A model generated the notes under the pieces. The model did not search any database. It was given only the letters and a program-made list of their open reading frames with translations, and had not been told where the DNA came from. A program made the position numbers and the translations under genes. A stretch of 64,000 nucleotides of DNA from Actinoplanes sp040639655 (GTDB lineage: Bacteria; Actinomycetota; Actinomycetes; Mycobacteriales; Micromonosporaceae), in contig NZ_JBFAAI010000002.1 of the NCBI RefSeq assembly GCF_040639655.1, positions 62,001 through 126,000 on the forward strand, in the 5' to 3' direction. Below, one piece after another: positions 1 to 8,764 of this stretch (the first letter of the stretch is position 1; every line of letters begins with the position of its first letter).

Positions 1-546
1 TAGCGCGTGCTCGACGCGGGCCGTGACCCCACGCAGGTGCGGGCGGCGGGCGCCGTCGACCTTCGCGTTCCACGAGCAGGGACCGTGGCGCAGCAGCATC
101 TCGGTGTAGCGCGCCTCCGGGTCGACCCGCAGGCCGCTGGGGCCGGTCGTCTGGTCGGCGTACGTCAGCGCGTCGGCCATCAGGCTGCGCTCGTCGGGGA
201 ACGCCGCCAGCTGCTCGCCGAGACCGCGGGCCGCGGCCACGAACCGGGCGCCGGAGTGGAAAGCGACCAGTCCGGCGATCCGGGCCGGCCAGCCCTCGGC
301 GCTCAGGTGCACGGCACCGTCGAGCGGGTGGAAACCGGTCAGCGCGATCGGCGCCGCATAGCCGACGTCGTGCAGCCACGCGGCCGCCACCAGGACGTCC
401 GGGTCGAGGCCGAGCCGGTCGGCGAGCTCACCCGCCTTCTCGGCCACACCGGCGGTGTGCCGCCAGCGATTGCCGCTGTCACCGATCAGGGACTCGGCGA
501 CGGCCCGCGCCAGCAGGGCCCGGGTGGGTGCGAGAACAGCGGTCAT
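1..546 (-). CDS. HD-domain protein, partial (3' end outside window)
   Basis: The minus strand reads without a stop from an ATG at 546 to the window edge (182 codons), so the C-terminus is missing. The protein begins MTAVLAPTRALLARAVAESL and contains RWRHTAGVAEKAGELA followed by AAWLHDVGYA; the spaced His and His-Asp are the metal ligands of the HD phosphohydrolase superfamily. A later stretch (GFHPLDGAVHL, then LVAFHSG) fits the remaining HD helices. Known members hydrolyse phosphomonoesters or nucleotides; the substrate cannot be told here. It is divergent from the secreted protein at 787, with 240 bp between them in which I see no clear promoter motif. The HD assignment is good; nothing can be said about the missing end. 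Confidence 0.8.
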   Translation of the reverse strand, partial: MTAVLAPTRALLARAVAESLIGDSGNRWRHTAGVAEKAGELADRLGLDPDVLVAAAWLHDVGYAAPIALTGFHPLDGAVHLSAEGWPARIAGLVAFHSGARFVAAARGLGEQLAAFPDERSLMADALTYADQTTGPSGLRVDPEARYTEMLLRHGPCSWNAKVDGARRPHLRGVTARVEHAL

Positions 547-786
547 CGCCGGATGGTGGTCCGCGCAGGTTAACGGCGGGTGGCCGAGGCGTGTCCGCGG
601 ACCGAATCACCGGCTACGCGTGGGCCCGGGCCGGACGGCGACGGATTTCCGGGGCGAAACCGGCCCGCCGGATCACGGACGGTCTTGGCCTTTTCGGACA
701 GCGGACAACCAGCCGATCGGCCCTGTGCCCGGCTTGATCCATCTGTTTACCTCGATGGGCCTTCCCAGTCGACGAAGCAGGTCCCT

Positions 787-2388
787 ATGTTGCGAAAGTT
801 CACCGCCGGCGTCGTCAGATACCGGAGGCGGCTTCTCGCTGCGGTGGTCGTGACGATCTCGCTGAGCCCGCTGGCCCTGATCAACGGCAATGCGGGTGCC
901 GCCACCGCGCTCGCGCCGCAGCCGGGCAACTTCACCGGCTACGGGTTCGACGCCTGCACCGCCCCGTCGAGCGAGGCGATGGCCGCGTGGCTCAAGTCGT
1001 CGCCGTACCGGGCGGCCGGCATCTACTTCGGCGGCAACAACCGCGGATGCACGCAGAAGAACCTGACCGCCGGCTGGGTACGCGAGCAGGTCAACCGGGG
1101 CTGGCGGCTGATCCCGCTCTACGTCGGCCCGCAGGCCAGCTGCACCACGATCACCGGCAAGCGGAACCTGATCGACAACACGAAGGCGGCCGCGCAGGGC
1201 CGGGCCACCGCCGAGGACGCCGTCCGGCAGGCCACCGCTCTCGGGCTCGCCCGGGAGAGCGTGCTGATCTACGACATGGAGTCGTACCGGACGAACGACG
1301 CCGCCTGCCGCAACGGTGTGCTGCAGTTCATGAGCGCGTGGTCGGCCCGGCTGCACGACTTCGGCTACTTCTCCGGCTACTACTCCAGCGCCGCCTCCGG
1401 CATCGCCGACCAGGTGGCCGTCTACCACCAGCCCGGCTACGTGCGGCCCGACTACGTCGACTTCGCCCGCTGGGACCAGGTCGTCACGGTCACCGACAAG
1501 GTCATCCCGGCGTCCTACTGGCAGCCGAAACGGCGGATGAAGCAGTACCGCGGCGCCCACCAGGAGACGTGGGGCGGCGTCACCATCAACATCGACAACG
1601 ACTACCTCGACTTCGCCCGGCTGCCCGCCGCCAAGCTGTCCGACTGGAACCGCAACGGCTGGTCGGACGTCCTGGCCCGCACCTCGTCGACCGGTAACCT
1701 GTTCGCGTACCCGGGCAACGGCAACCACGTCACCGAGAGCGCCCGCACCAAGGTCGGGGCGTACAAGTCGGCGAACGCGCTGCTGCGGATGGATCTCAAC
1801 CGGGACGGTCACGCCGACCTGATCGCCCGCACCGGCGCCGGGGCGGTCTGGTTCTACCCCGGCCTGTCGAGCGGCAAGTTCGGTACCCGCAAGCAGCTGT
1901 ACAAGAACTTCGGGCACATGCGCGAGCTGACCTCGATCGGTGACTTCAACCGGGACGGCTACCCGGACCTGCTCGCCGTGCAGACCAGCAACGGCAACGT
2001 GTACCTCTATCCGGGGCAGAAGGGTGCCCGGTTCGGGGCACGCAAGGCGCTGGCCTACGGCGACTGGACCAAGCGCAGCGAGTTCACCGGCGCCGGCGAC
2101 TTCGACCGCGACGGCTTCCCGGACCTCGTGCTCAAGCTCAACAGCAACAACGGCCTGTACCTGTTCCCCGGTAAGTCCGGTGGCTTCAAGAGCCCGGTAC
2201 GGATCGGTTCGGCGGCCGGTTTCCGCGACTTCCTCGGTGTCGGCGACTTCGACCGGGACGGGTACACCGACCTGGCCGCGGTGCAGTCGTCGACCGGCAA
2301 CCTGACGCTGTTCCGGGGCAACGGGCGGATCCTCGGCGCCGGGGTGCGCATCGGCACCGGCTACAAGGGCCGGTCACCTCTCTTCTGA
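787..2388 (+). CDS. Secreted Rv2525c-like glycoside-hydrolase-like domain protein with FG-GAP repeats
   Basis: 533 residues starting at ATG 787, chosen because the signal peptide (RRRLLAAVVVTISLSPLAL, ending near NAGA) follows directly; the reading frame stays open upstream but adds only low-complexity residues. Residues about 45-285 match the Rv2525c/DUF1906 glycoside-hydrolase-like fold: it opens GNFTGYGFDACTAPS and has VLIYDMESY, where the acidic pair sits at the barrel active site, and NIDNDYLDFA near the end. The C-terminal half holds about five FG-GAP/VCBS units with the calcium-binding pattern DFNRDGYPDLL and DFDRDGFPDLV. The paired arginines in the leader make Tat export possible. The likely role is cell-envelope or glycan binding outside the cell; substrate unknown. 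Its 3' end overlaps the convergent kinase gene by 15 bp. Confidence 0.85.
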   Translation: MLRKFTAGVVRYRRRLLAAVVVTISLSPLALINGNAGAATALAPQPGNFTGYGFDACTAPSSEAMAAWLKSSPYRAAGIYFGGNNRGCTQKNLTAGWVREQVNRGWRLIPLYVGPQASCTTITGKRNLIDNTKAAAQGRATAEDAVRQATALGLARESVLIYDMESYRTNDAACRNGVLQFMSAWSARLHDFGYFSGYYSSAASGIADQVAVYHQPGYVRPDYVDFARWDQVVTVTDKVIPASYWQPKRRMKQYRGAHQETWGGVTINIDNDYLDFARLPAAKLSDWNRNGWSDVLARTSSTGNLFAYPGNGNHVTESARTKVGAYKSANALLRMDLNRDGHADLIARTGAGAVWFYPGLSSGKFGTRKQLYKNFGHMRELTSIGDFNRDGYPDLLAVQTSNGNVYLYPGQKGARFGARKALAYGDWTKRSEFTGAGDFDRDGFPDLVLKLNSNNGLYLFPGKSGGFKSPVRIGSAAGFRDFLGVGDFDRDGYTDLAAVQSSTGNLTLFRGNGRILGAGVRIGTGYKGRSPLF

Positions 2389-4026
2389 GGCCGGGCCGGG
2401 GAGGGTGAACAACACGGTGGTGCCGCCGCCGGGGGTCTCGTCCACCCGGATGTCGCCGCCGTGCCGTTCCACGATCCGCCAGCAGGTGGAGAGACCGATC
2501 CCGTGCCCGCCCGCCGTCGCGGTGCCGAGCCGGGTGAACATCTCGAAGACGCGCCGTCGCTGCTCGGGCGGGATGCCCAGACCGTTGTCGGCGACCGCCA
2601 CCGTCCATCCCCCGCCGGCCCGCTCGGCGGTCACCGTGACCCGGCACGGCCGCGACGGATCGCGGTATTTGATCGAGTTGCCGATCAGGTTCTGCAGCAG
2701 CTGACGGATCAGTACCGGGTCGCCGGCCACCGCCGGAAGCGTGCCGGTCGCGGTGATCTCGGCTCCGGCGGCCTCGGCGGCCGGGCGCAGATCGACGCGG
2801 ACGTGCTCGAAGATGGCGGTGAGGTCGGCCGGCTCGCGACGCACCGGGGCGCTGCCGGCCTGGGCGTAGTCGAGCAGGGCCCGGATCAGGTCCCGCATCC
2901 GGATGACCGCCCGGCAGGCGGATTCGGCCCACTGCCGCGGCCTGCCCTCCACCTCCTCGGCGATCAGTTCCAGGTACGCGTTCACCGCGGTCAGCGGGCT
3001 GACCAGGTCGTGGCTGACCGCGCCGGCGAAGTTGCTCAGGTCGGCGTTGGAGCGGCGCAGGTCGGCGTTGGCGGCGGCGAGCTCACGCCGGGCGTCCTCG
3101 ATCGCCCGCTGCTGCGCGCGGGCGCTGGTGACGTCGGTCATCGCGACGACCGCTCCCTGCGGCTCGCCGGACGGCCCGATCAGGGCGCGGCCGCTGACGC
3201 TGACGTGCACCGGCGCACGGTCGACACCCTTGATGACGATCTCGGCGTCCTTGACGGCGCCGTCGTGCAGGGCCCGCATCAGCGGCATGCGGTGCGGTGC
3301 CAGGGGCGTACGCCCGTCGGTCTCGAAAAGCCCGTAGTGCCCGGGGAGCTCGGCCGGGGCGAGGCCGGGGTCGGCATCCCTCCCGTGCCACTCGCGCGCG
3401 GCCCGGTTGAACAGGGTCAGCCGCCCCTCCTGGTCGGCCGCGGCCACCGCCACGTCGATGGTCTCCAGCAGCGTGTCGGTCCACCGCTGCCGTTCCTCGG
3501 CCAGTTCGGCCAGCTCGGCGTTGATCCGGGCCTGGCGGCGCCGCTCGAACAGCGCCAGGATGATCTGGGTCAGGTCCTGCAGGCGGGCGATCTGCTCGCC
3601 GGACAGCTCGCCCGGTTCCCGGTCGAAGACGCAGAGCGACCCGAGGGCATGCCCTTCCGGCGTGACCAGGGGGAACGACGCGTAGAACCGGACCGAGGCC
3701 AGCACCCCGGTCACCCACGGATTGTCCCGGTAGACGGGATCGGTGCCGGCATCCTGCAGATAGGTGAACCGGCCGGTCTCGAACCGGATGGCGCACATCG
3801 AGTCGGAACGGTCCGAGTCGGCGCCCTCGAAGCCGACCGTGGTGAGCTGGCACTGCCGGTTCTCGTCGATCAGGTTGAGCGTGGCGTGCGGCACCCCGGC
3901 CACGGTGGCCGCGACCCGTACGACCGCCTCCAGTTCGTCGCCGGCGGGCGAGTCGAGCAGCCGGTACTCGTGCAGTGCGGCGAGGCGCTGACGCTCCCGT
4001 TCCGACACACGCTCAGCCAGATCCAC
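2374..4026 (-). CDS. GAF-PAS sensor histidine kinase (copy A)
   Basis: 550 residues, ATG start. Order: N-terminal GAF domain (about 20-165, with DSMCAIRF and NPWVTGVLASVRFYASFPL), PAS-like domain (about 195-300), a coiled linker (RRELAAANADLRRSNADL), HisKA with the phospho-acceptor in FAGAVSHDLVSPL (His339), and HATPase_c with N-box GNSIKY, G1 VADNGLGIP and G2 GGHGIGLST. There is no transmembrane segment, so it is a cytoplasmic kinase reading a soluble signal, comparable in layout to bacteriophytochrome-like kinases but without a phytochrome core. No response regulator lies beside it. It is 39 bp downstream of a close paralogue (4066-5709) in the same orientation, so the two probably share a transcript and arose by tandem duplication. 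Confidence 0.92.
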   Translation of the reverse strand: MDLAERVSERERQRLAALHEYRLLDSPAGDELEAVVRVAATVAGVPHATLNLIDENRQCQLTTVGFEGADSDRSDSMCAIRFETGRFTYLQDAGTDPVYRDNPWVTGVLASVRFYASFPLVTPEGHALGSLCVFDREPGELSGEQIARLQDLTQIILALFERRRQARINAELAELAEERQRWTDTLLETIDVAVAAADQEGRLTLFNRAAREWHGRDADPGLAPAELPGHYGLFETDGRTPLAPHRMPLMRALHDGAVKDAEIVIKGVDRAPVHVSVSGRALIGPSGEPQGAVVAMTDVTSARAQQRAIEDARRELAAANADLRRSNADLSNFAGAVSHDLVSPLTAVNAYLELIAEEVEGRPRQWAESACRAVIRMRDLIRALLDYAQAGSAPVRREPADLTAIFEHVRVDLRPAAEAAGAEITATGTLPAVAGDPVLIRQLLQNLIGNSIKYRDPSRPCRVTVTAERAGGGWTVAVADNGLGIPPEQRRRVFEMFTRLGTATAGGHGIGLSTCWRIVERHGGDIRVDETPGGGTTVLFTLPGPASEER

Positions 4027-4065
4027 CTGATCTCCATCGGCAGCATCCGCCCGGATCTGACCCTT

Positions 4066-5709
4066 TCAGGTCCCGATCGCGACGATGACGGTGGCACCGC
4101 CGCCCGGAGTGTCCTCGATCGTGATGGTTCCGCTGTGCCGTTCGACGATCCGCAGGCAGCTGGAGAGCCCGATGCCGTGCCCCGTCCGACTGTCGCCGGC
4201 ACGGCCGAACATGTCGAAGACCTCCTCCCGGCGGTCCTGCGGGATACCGATGCCGTTGTCGGCGATCCGGAGGAGGCCGCCGTCACCGCGCACGTCGATC
4301 AGGCACGGCCGGTCCGGCTGCCGGTATCTCACCGCGTTGCTGATCAGATTCTGCAGCAGCTGCCGGAGCAGGACCGGATCACCGATCACGACCGGCAACG
4401 GGCCGGCCACGTCGATCCGCGCGCCGGCGGCATCGATCGCCGGAGCCAGGTCGTGCAGAACCTGATCAAAAACTTCATCCAGCCGTACGGACAGAGCACG
4501 CACCGGGGCACTGCCGGCCCGCGCGTAGTCGAGCAGGGCGTCGATCAGCTCCCGCATCCGGGTGACCGCCCGCGCCGCCACCTCGGCCCACTCACCCACC
4601 CGCTGGCGCCGTTCCGGGTCGTCCACACCGATGTCGTCGCAGTCCCCGAGCAGTTCCAGATATCCGCCGACAGCGGCGAGCGGGGCGACCAGGTCGTGGC
4701 TGACCGCTCCGGCGAAGTCGGTTAGGTCGGCGTTCGACCGGCGCAGCTCGGTGTTCGCCGCGGCCAGACGTTCGTGCGCCTCCCCGATGATCCGCCGGCG
4801 GGCCTGTTCCGCGGTGATGTCGTGCAGGGCGACCACGGCGCCGCTCACCGACCCGTCGGCGGCTCGCAGCGGCGCCGCGTTCGCGCGCACCGACCGTGGT
4901 TCCCGGCCCCGTTCCCGGATCACCATCTCCCGGCCGGTGACCGGCTGGCCGGTGCGCATCACCGCCACGAGCGGCACCTCGTCGTCCGGGACCGGGGTCC
5001 GCCCGTCCGGCTCGTACAACCGGTAGCGGCGGGCCGAACCGGCCGGGCCCTGGGCCTTGCCGGATTCCGGGTGCAGCTCGCGGGCCGCGCGGTTGACAAG
5101 CGTGCCCCGGCCGTCGGCGGTGACCCCGATCACCGCCTCGTCGAGGCTGTCCAACACGGTACGGGTCCACTGTTCGCGGGCGTGGATGGTAGCCCTGAGC
5201 CGGGCCGCGAGCCGGGACTGCCGCCGCCGTTCGAAGAACGCCACGATGATCCCGGCCAGATCCCGGAGCCGCTCGATCTGCTCCTCGCTCAGGCGCCGCG
5301 GCCGGGTGTCGAAGACGCAGAGGGTGCCCATCACATGCCCGCCCGGTGTGATCAGCGGCGCCGACGCGTAGAACACGAGGCGGCCCAGCGCCCCGGTCAC
5401 CCACGGGTTGTCCCGGTAGTCGGGTTCCTCGCGGGCGTCGACGACGTGCACGAACTCCCGGCGGCCCAGCCGTACCGCGCACATCGAGTCCTCGCGCGCG
5501 CACCGCTGCCCCGCGAACCCGGCCGTGCTCAGCTGGTACTGCGTGAGGTCGTCGAGCAGGTTGAGCGTGGCGGTGGGTACCCCGGCGATCTCGGCCGCGA
5601 CCCGGACGACGGCCTGCAGCTCGGCGGCGGGCGGGGTGTCGAACAGGTGGTACTCACGCAGGACCGCGACGCGCTCCCGTTCCGTACCACCTTCCGACCG
5701 GTCCTCCAC
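4066..5709 (-). CDS. GAF-PAS sensor histidine kinase (copy B)
   Basis: 547 residues, ATG start. It has the same architecture and near-matching motifs as the downstream copy: GAF with DSMCAVRL and NPWVTGALGRLVFYASAPL, PAS domain around residues 190-300, HisKA with FAGAVSHDLVAPL (His338), N-box SNAVRY, G1 IADNGIGIP and G2 TGHGIGLSS. All residues needed for ATP binding and autophosphorylation are visible. It is soluble, with no membrane helix. Differences from copy A cluster in the GAF and PAS regions (for example residues 30-80 and 210-290), which would allow distinct inputs to a shared output. It is the first gene of the pair on this strand. The partner regulator must be encoded elsewhere. Confidence 0.92.
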   Translation of the reverse strand: MEDRSEGGTERERVAVLREYHLFDTPPAAELQAVVRVAAEIAGVPTATLNLLDDLTQYQLSTAGFAGQRCAREDSMCAVRLGRREFVHVVDAREEPDYRDNPWVTGALGRLVFYASAPLITPGGHVMGTLCVFDTRPRRLSEEQIERLRDLAGIIVAFFERRRQSRLAARLRATIHAREQWTRTVLDSLDEAVIGVTADGRGTLVNRAARELHPESGKAQGPAGSARRYRLYEPDGRTPVPDDEVPLVAVMRTGQPVTGREMVIRERGREPRSVRANAAPLRAADGSVSGAVVALHDITAEQARRRIIGEAHERLAAANTELRRSNADLTDFAGAVSHDLVAPLAAVGGYLELLGDCDDIGVDDPERRQRVGEWAEVAARAVTRMRELIDALLDYARAGSAPVRALSVRLDEVFDQVLHDLAPAIDAAGARIDVAGPLPVVIGDPVLLRQLLQNLISNAVRYRQPDRPCLIDVRGDGGLLRIADNGIGIPQDRREEVFDMFGRAGDSRTGHGIGLSSCLRIVERHSGTITIEDTPGGGATVIVAIGT

Positions 5710-5772
5710 CTGCTACCTATCGGCACCCGGACGGCACCACTGACGCGTAGCCGGTCCACGCCGGCCGGTATC

Positions 5773-6192
5773 TCAACAACCCGCGTCTCGACGGCGGAAT
5801 CCGGCGACACCGGCCAGAACCAGGGCGGCGGCCACCGCGGTGACGGCCAGCAGCGCCCCCACGGTGATCGTCAGCGCCAGGTACGCATCGGCGATCCGGT
5901 CCGCCCCGCCGGGCGGGTACGCGGCCACCTCCCGGGTTGTCGATCACGAACTGCTCGATGGTGTCGCGGAGCGAGCCGTACCCCGTCCCGAGCAGCGCCA
6001 CACCGGCCACCCAGCCGGCGAGCGCACCACGCTGCAGCCGCCACGCCAGCCCGGTGACCGAAGCGAGCGCACGGGACGCCCGCGCCGGGCAGCAGTTCGG
6101 CGCGGCCGGTCTCCCCGTCGCCCCGGGTGTACCGGCCGACCAGGAACATGTTCATCAGCGCGACCACGATCGCGGAGAGTCCCAGTCCCGGT
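5773..6192 (-). pseudogene. Remnant of an ABC permease (polyketide-antibiotic exporter type)
   Basis: Three minus-strand segments in three different frames read as one continuous protein. About 6192-6090 gives MNMFLVGRYTRGDGETGRAE; about 6075-5955 gives LAWRLQRGALAGWVAGVALL and GTGYGSLRDTIEQFVIDNP; about 5953-5773 gives PGGADRIADAYLALTITVGA and the hydrophobic AVAAALVLAGVAGFRRRD, then a stop. This matches my recollection of the middle of the large actinobacterial permeases annotated as exporters of polyketide antibiotics (roughly 530 residues). At least two frameshifts are needed and both ends are missing, so the gene is dead unless the assembly is wrong here. No intact ABC ATPase lies next to it. 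Confidence 0.6.
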
Positions 6193-6351
6193 CATCGCCC
6201 GGCCCTGTTGCCACCCGGCCGGAGCGGGCCCCGCGGGACACCGGAGATCGACGTGGCGGCCATCGCTCGCCTCCTTCACTCCACCCGGCTCCAGGGTGAA
6301 GGAGAGGCGGCGCATCCGCCAGGCCGTGTTCCCGGGCCGGCGGAGACGGTC

Positions 6352-6585
6352 CTAGAACCAGCGCCGGCGACGGTAGTGGCCGTGGTGCCGGTAGTGGCCG
6401 TGATGCCCGTAGGCGCCCGGGTGCCCGTAGGCGCCCGGGTGGTGGTAGCCGTGTCCGTGCTGCCGGGCGATCCGGTGGTTGACCTCTCGCAGCAGCCCGT
6501 CGATCGCCGGGTTGTGCCGCCCGTGGGACATCCGTTGAAGCTTCGACGCGACCATCGAGAGCACGAACCGTTTGACGAACCCCAC
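6352..6585 (-). CDS. Small basic protein with His/Tyr/Gly-rich tail
   Basis: 77 residues from a GTG at 6585, preceded by GGAGGA with a 7-nt spacer, which supports this start. The first half (VKRFVLSMVASKLQRMS, then NPAIDGLLREVNHRIA) looks like an amphipathic helical region. The second half is a repeat rich in Gly, His and Tyr (GAYGHPGAYGHHGHY, then RHHGHYRRRRWF), ending in four arginines. The histidines could bind metal, and the cationic end could bind nucleic acid or phospholipid; both are guesses. I do not recognise the family. The strong ribosome-binding site and the ordered N-terminal half argue that it is real rather than a chance frame. Confidence 0.55.
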   Translation of the reverse strand: MGFVKRFVLSMVASKLQRMSHGRHNPAIDGLLREVNHRIARQHGHGYHHPGAYGHPGAYGHHGHYRHHGHYRRRRWF

Positions 6586-6779
6586 CGCAGTCTCCTCCGC
6601 TGACCTGGCCCGCGAGTCCAGCGCGCCGTCCGGATTCCAGCGTAGGCCGCCACTTCCACGCCGGTCTGTGGGTTCGCTGCCCGTTGCCTGAGACGGCCGC
6701 CTCTGCGGGCCGACCGGATTCGCCGCCCGTTGGCTGGGACGGCCGCCCGCCGGTCCGGGCCGACCGGCACAATCCGGCG

Positions 6780-7238
6780 ATGAGCGTGATCACCTACTAC
6801 CGCCGTCCGGCGGCGGCCGAGCTGGACGAGTTGCGACAACTGCTGGACTCCGACGTGACGGCCGCTCTGGAACGGGTGGACGGGCTGCCCGGCGGTCATG
6901 TCGACCGGGCGTGGGCCGGTCTGCACTTCCTGCTGCTGGGCCTCAACCCGCCGGTCGATGTGATCAACGGAGGCGAGAGGCTTCCCGGCGCGCATCCGGT
7001 ACGGCTGCTCCCGGCGGAGGACGTGGCGACCGCCGCCGGGTTCCTGGCCACCACGCCGTTCAGCGCACTCGCCACCGGCTACGACCGGGCGCTGCTGGAG
7101 TCGATCGGCGTCTACCCGGAGGACCTGTGGGAGGCCGACTGGGCGCTGTCGTACCTGGAGGACAACTACGAACGCCTGACCGCGGTGTTCCGGGAGGCGG
7201 CGGCGGCCGGCGACCCGCTCCTGGTGTACCGGAACTGA
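6780..7238 (+). CDS. DUF1877 (YfbM-like) family protein
   Basis: 152 residues from ATG 6780 (MSVITYYRRPAAAELDELRQ); the frame extends upstream, but those residues are not conserved-looking. The pattern LHFLLLGLNPP, a central stretch ending LATTPFSALA, and the C-terminal DLWEADWALSYLEDNYERL match the DUF1877/YfbM family, small cytoplasmic proteins of unknown function. The length fits the family (about 150-170 residues). The last codons and stop lie inside a 21-bp sequence repeated 10 bp further on (see the repeat entry). It is convergent with the mutarotase gene, 46 bp away. Confidence 0.75.
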   Translation: MSVITYYRRPAAAELDELRQLLDSDVTAALERVDGLPGGHVDRAWAGLHFLLLGLNPPVDVINGGERLPGAHPVRLLPAEDVATAAGFLATTPFSALATGYDRALLESIGVYPEDLWEADWALSYLEDNYERLTAVFREAAAAGDPLLVYRN

Positions 7239-7274
7239 GGGCCTGGCCGAGGAGGTGTACCGGAACTGAGGGCC
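7223..7274. repeat. 21-bp direct repeat duplicating the DUF1877 gene end
   Basis: The 21-bp sequence at 7223-7243, which spans the last codons and the stop of the DUF1877 gene, recurs exactly at 7254-7274. The copies share GTGTACCGGAACTGAGGGCC and are separated by 10 bp. This looks like a small slippage duplication. It places a second in-register stop region downstream of the gene but has no clear regulatory role. Confidence 0.8.
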
Positions 7275-7284
7275 GGCCGCGAGC

Positions 7285-7623
7285 TCACAGCCGTTCGAGC
7301 TGCTCCTCCAGGTGGAACACCTGGTCGAGGACGAGCATGCCCTCGTCGGGCCGGGCCTCGCCGAGGGCCGGGAAGAACTCGGCCATGGCCGCCTGCCAGC
7401 GCGCGTTGACCTCGGTCCGGGCCATCGCCTCCTGGGCGGCGGCGAAGTCGTCGGTCCGCAGGGTGCCGACCAGCAGGCCGTCCGGCCGGAGGAAGAGCCG
7501 GTAGTCGTGCCAGCCGGTCGCGGCGAGGGCCCGCAGCATCTCCGGCCAGACGGCGGCGTGCGCCTCCCGGTAGGCATCGAGTCTCGACGGGTCGACCTGC
7601 AGGGTGAAGCACACGTACGTCAT
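7285..7623 (-). CDS. L-rhamnose mutarotase family protein
   Basis: 112 residues, about the family length. The ferredoxin-like dimeric alpha/beta-barrel signature is clear: it opens MTYVCFTLQVDPSRLDAYRE, then HAAVWPEML, DYRLFLRPDG, an acidic-aromatic stretch (ARWQAAMAEFF), and ends LDQVFHLEEQL. RhaM enzymes interconvert alpha- and beta-anomers of L-rhamnose, and the histidine after YRE is in the expected active-site position. No rhamnose isomerase or kinase lies nearby, so the physiological sugar may be different; some members act on fucose. It is a cytoplasmic single gene, convergent with the DUF1877 gene. Confidence 0.85.
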   Translation of the reverse strand: MTYVCFTLQVDPSRLDAYREAHAAVWPEMLRALAATGWHDYRLFLRPDGLLVGTLRTDDFAAAQEAMARTEVNARWQAAMAEFFPALGEARPDEGMLVLDQVFHLEEQLERL

Positions 7624-7804
7624 CCGGGCACTCCTCGCTCAGCACGGCTCCCCCGCCATCCTGCCGCCTGCCGGCCCGGAACGAAATAACGTTTCAACGG
7701 ACACTTGGCCGATCAACGGCGAAGGGCGCAGCGGATGGGAGTGCCCTCAGCAGGGGCGCCGCGGACGGAATGCGCTCAGCAGGGGCGCCGCGGGTCGAGT
7801 GCGC

Positions 7805-8170
7805 TCAGCAGGTGGAGTGGAACAGTCCGCCGACCGGCCGCGTTCCGGCCAGTTCGTTGTAGAGCCGGACCGCCTCGGTCGTCTCCGCCTCGTGGACCTC
7901 GACACCGCGCTCGCGCAGGAACGCGAGGGTGGCCGGGTCGATCCCGAGGCGGTGCTCCATGCCCCGGGACAGCACGACCACGGTGGCCCCGTTGTCGAGC
8001 AGTTCCTCGACGTCGGCGGGCTGGATGCCGGGGCTGTGCCCGGTGCCGGTCTCGCTCCAGTCCCACGGCCGGCCGCCACCGGGGTAGAGCTTGAAGTCCT
8101 TGCCGGGTTCGAGGCCCTCGACCTCCATCCGGCCCCAGGAGACCGATGCGATCCTCGGTGATGTCGCCAT
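7805..8170 (-). CDS. Mth938-like (DUF498) domain protein
   Basis: 121 residues from ATG 8170 (MATSPRIASVSWGRMEVEGL). Longer in-frame starts run into the next gene and are unlikely. GKDFKLYPGGGRPWDW, then GTGHSPGIQPADVEELL and VVVLSRGMEHRLGI, match the Mth938 domain, a small beta/alpha fold found as a stand-alone protein in bacteria and archaea and in the human mitochondrial complex I assembly factor NDUFAF3. The bacterial function is not established. It follows the lipoprotein gene in the same direction with a 17-bp gap, so the two are probably co-transcribed. Confidence 0.85.
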   Translation of the reverse strand: MATSPRIASVSWGRMEVEGLEPGKDFKLYPGGGRPWDWSETGTGHSPGIQPADVEELLDNGATVVVLSRGMEHRLGIDPATLAFLRERGVEVHEAETTEAVRLYNELAGTRPVGGLFHSTC

Positions 8171-8187
8171 GGTGCGCCTCCCCCACA

Positions 8188-8727
8188 TCAGGTGTCGTAC
8201 GTCCCGCAGTCCCACGGCGGTGAGAACGCCATGTAGTCGCCGGGCTCGGCGGTGACCCACCAGACATCGTCCGGGCCCTGCGGCGGCGCGCTGATCAGCC
8301 CGAACGTGGTGCCGAACCGTTCCACCGCGAACGGGGCGACCGAGATCCGGCCGATCGTCACGTCACCGAGCTCCCGGAGCAGCCGGCGGTGGGCCCGGTC
8401 GGCGGCCGCCCGTTCGCCGGGGTCGAAGGCGTCGATCCGGGCCTCGGTGAACATACCGTCCGCCCGGAAAAGATACAGCGCCACGAATTCGCGGGCACCG
8501 GGTTCGAACGGCGTGGTGAGGAAGAACTGCCGGCCGTCCGCGGTGTGCCCGACGTGCCGGGCCTGGAAATCGTCGGGCTCGATCGCGATCCGTTCCGGGG
8601 CGCCGGACGGCATCGGCTCCGGCACGGCGCAGGGATCGTCCGCGGATGCCGGGACGAGGCGTACGCAGCCGGTCAGGAAAGCTACCACCAGGGGAAACAC
8701 GGCCAGCCGCCGCCATCGGGAGGTCAC
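8188..8727 (-). CDS. Lipoprotein of unknown function
   Basis: 179 residues from GTG 8727. The next upstream start (ATG 8778) would overlap the divergent hydrolase start, and a GGTGG sits at a suitable distance from GTG 8727. The leader RRLAVFPLVVAFLTGC carries a lipobox (LTGC), so the mature protein should be lipid-anchored on the outer face of the membrane. The mature part has an acidic mix with FFLTTPFEPGAREFVALYLF and ends in a Cys-containing PPWDCGTYDT; the early Cys (DDPCAVPE) could pair with it. I do not recognise the domain. A TATAAA box on this strand (8767-8772) gives a plausible promoter with a short leader. Confidence 0.6.
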   Translation of the reverse strand: MTSRWRRLAVFPLVVAFLTGCVRLVPASADDPCAVPEPMPSGAPERIAIEPDDFQARHVGHTADGRQFFLTTPFEPGAREFVALYLFRADGMFTEARIDAFDPGERAAADRAHRRLLRELGDVTIGRISVAPFAVERFGTTFGLISAPPQGPDDVWWVTAEPGDYMAFSPPWDCGTYDT

Positions 8728-8764
8728 GGCGGACCACCGTAGCGGACCGTCCGGCCGGTCCGTT

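Noticed and set aside
2461..4725. Very long open frame (754 codons) antisense to the histidine kinases
   Set aside because: Shadow of high-GC coding sequence; composition is low-complexity and kinase motifs are on the other strand.
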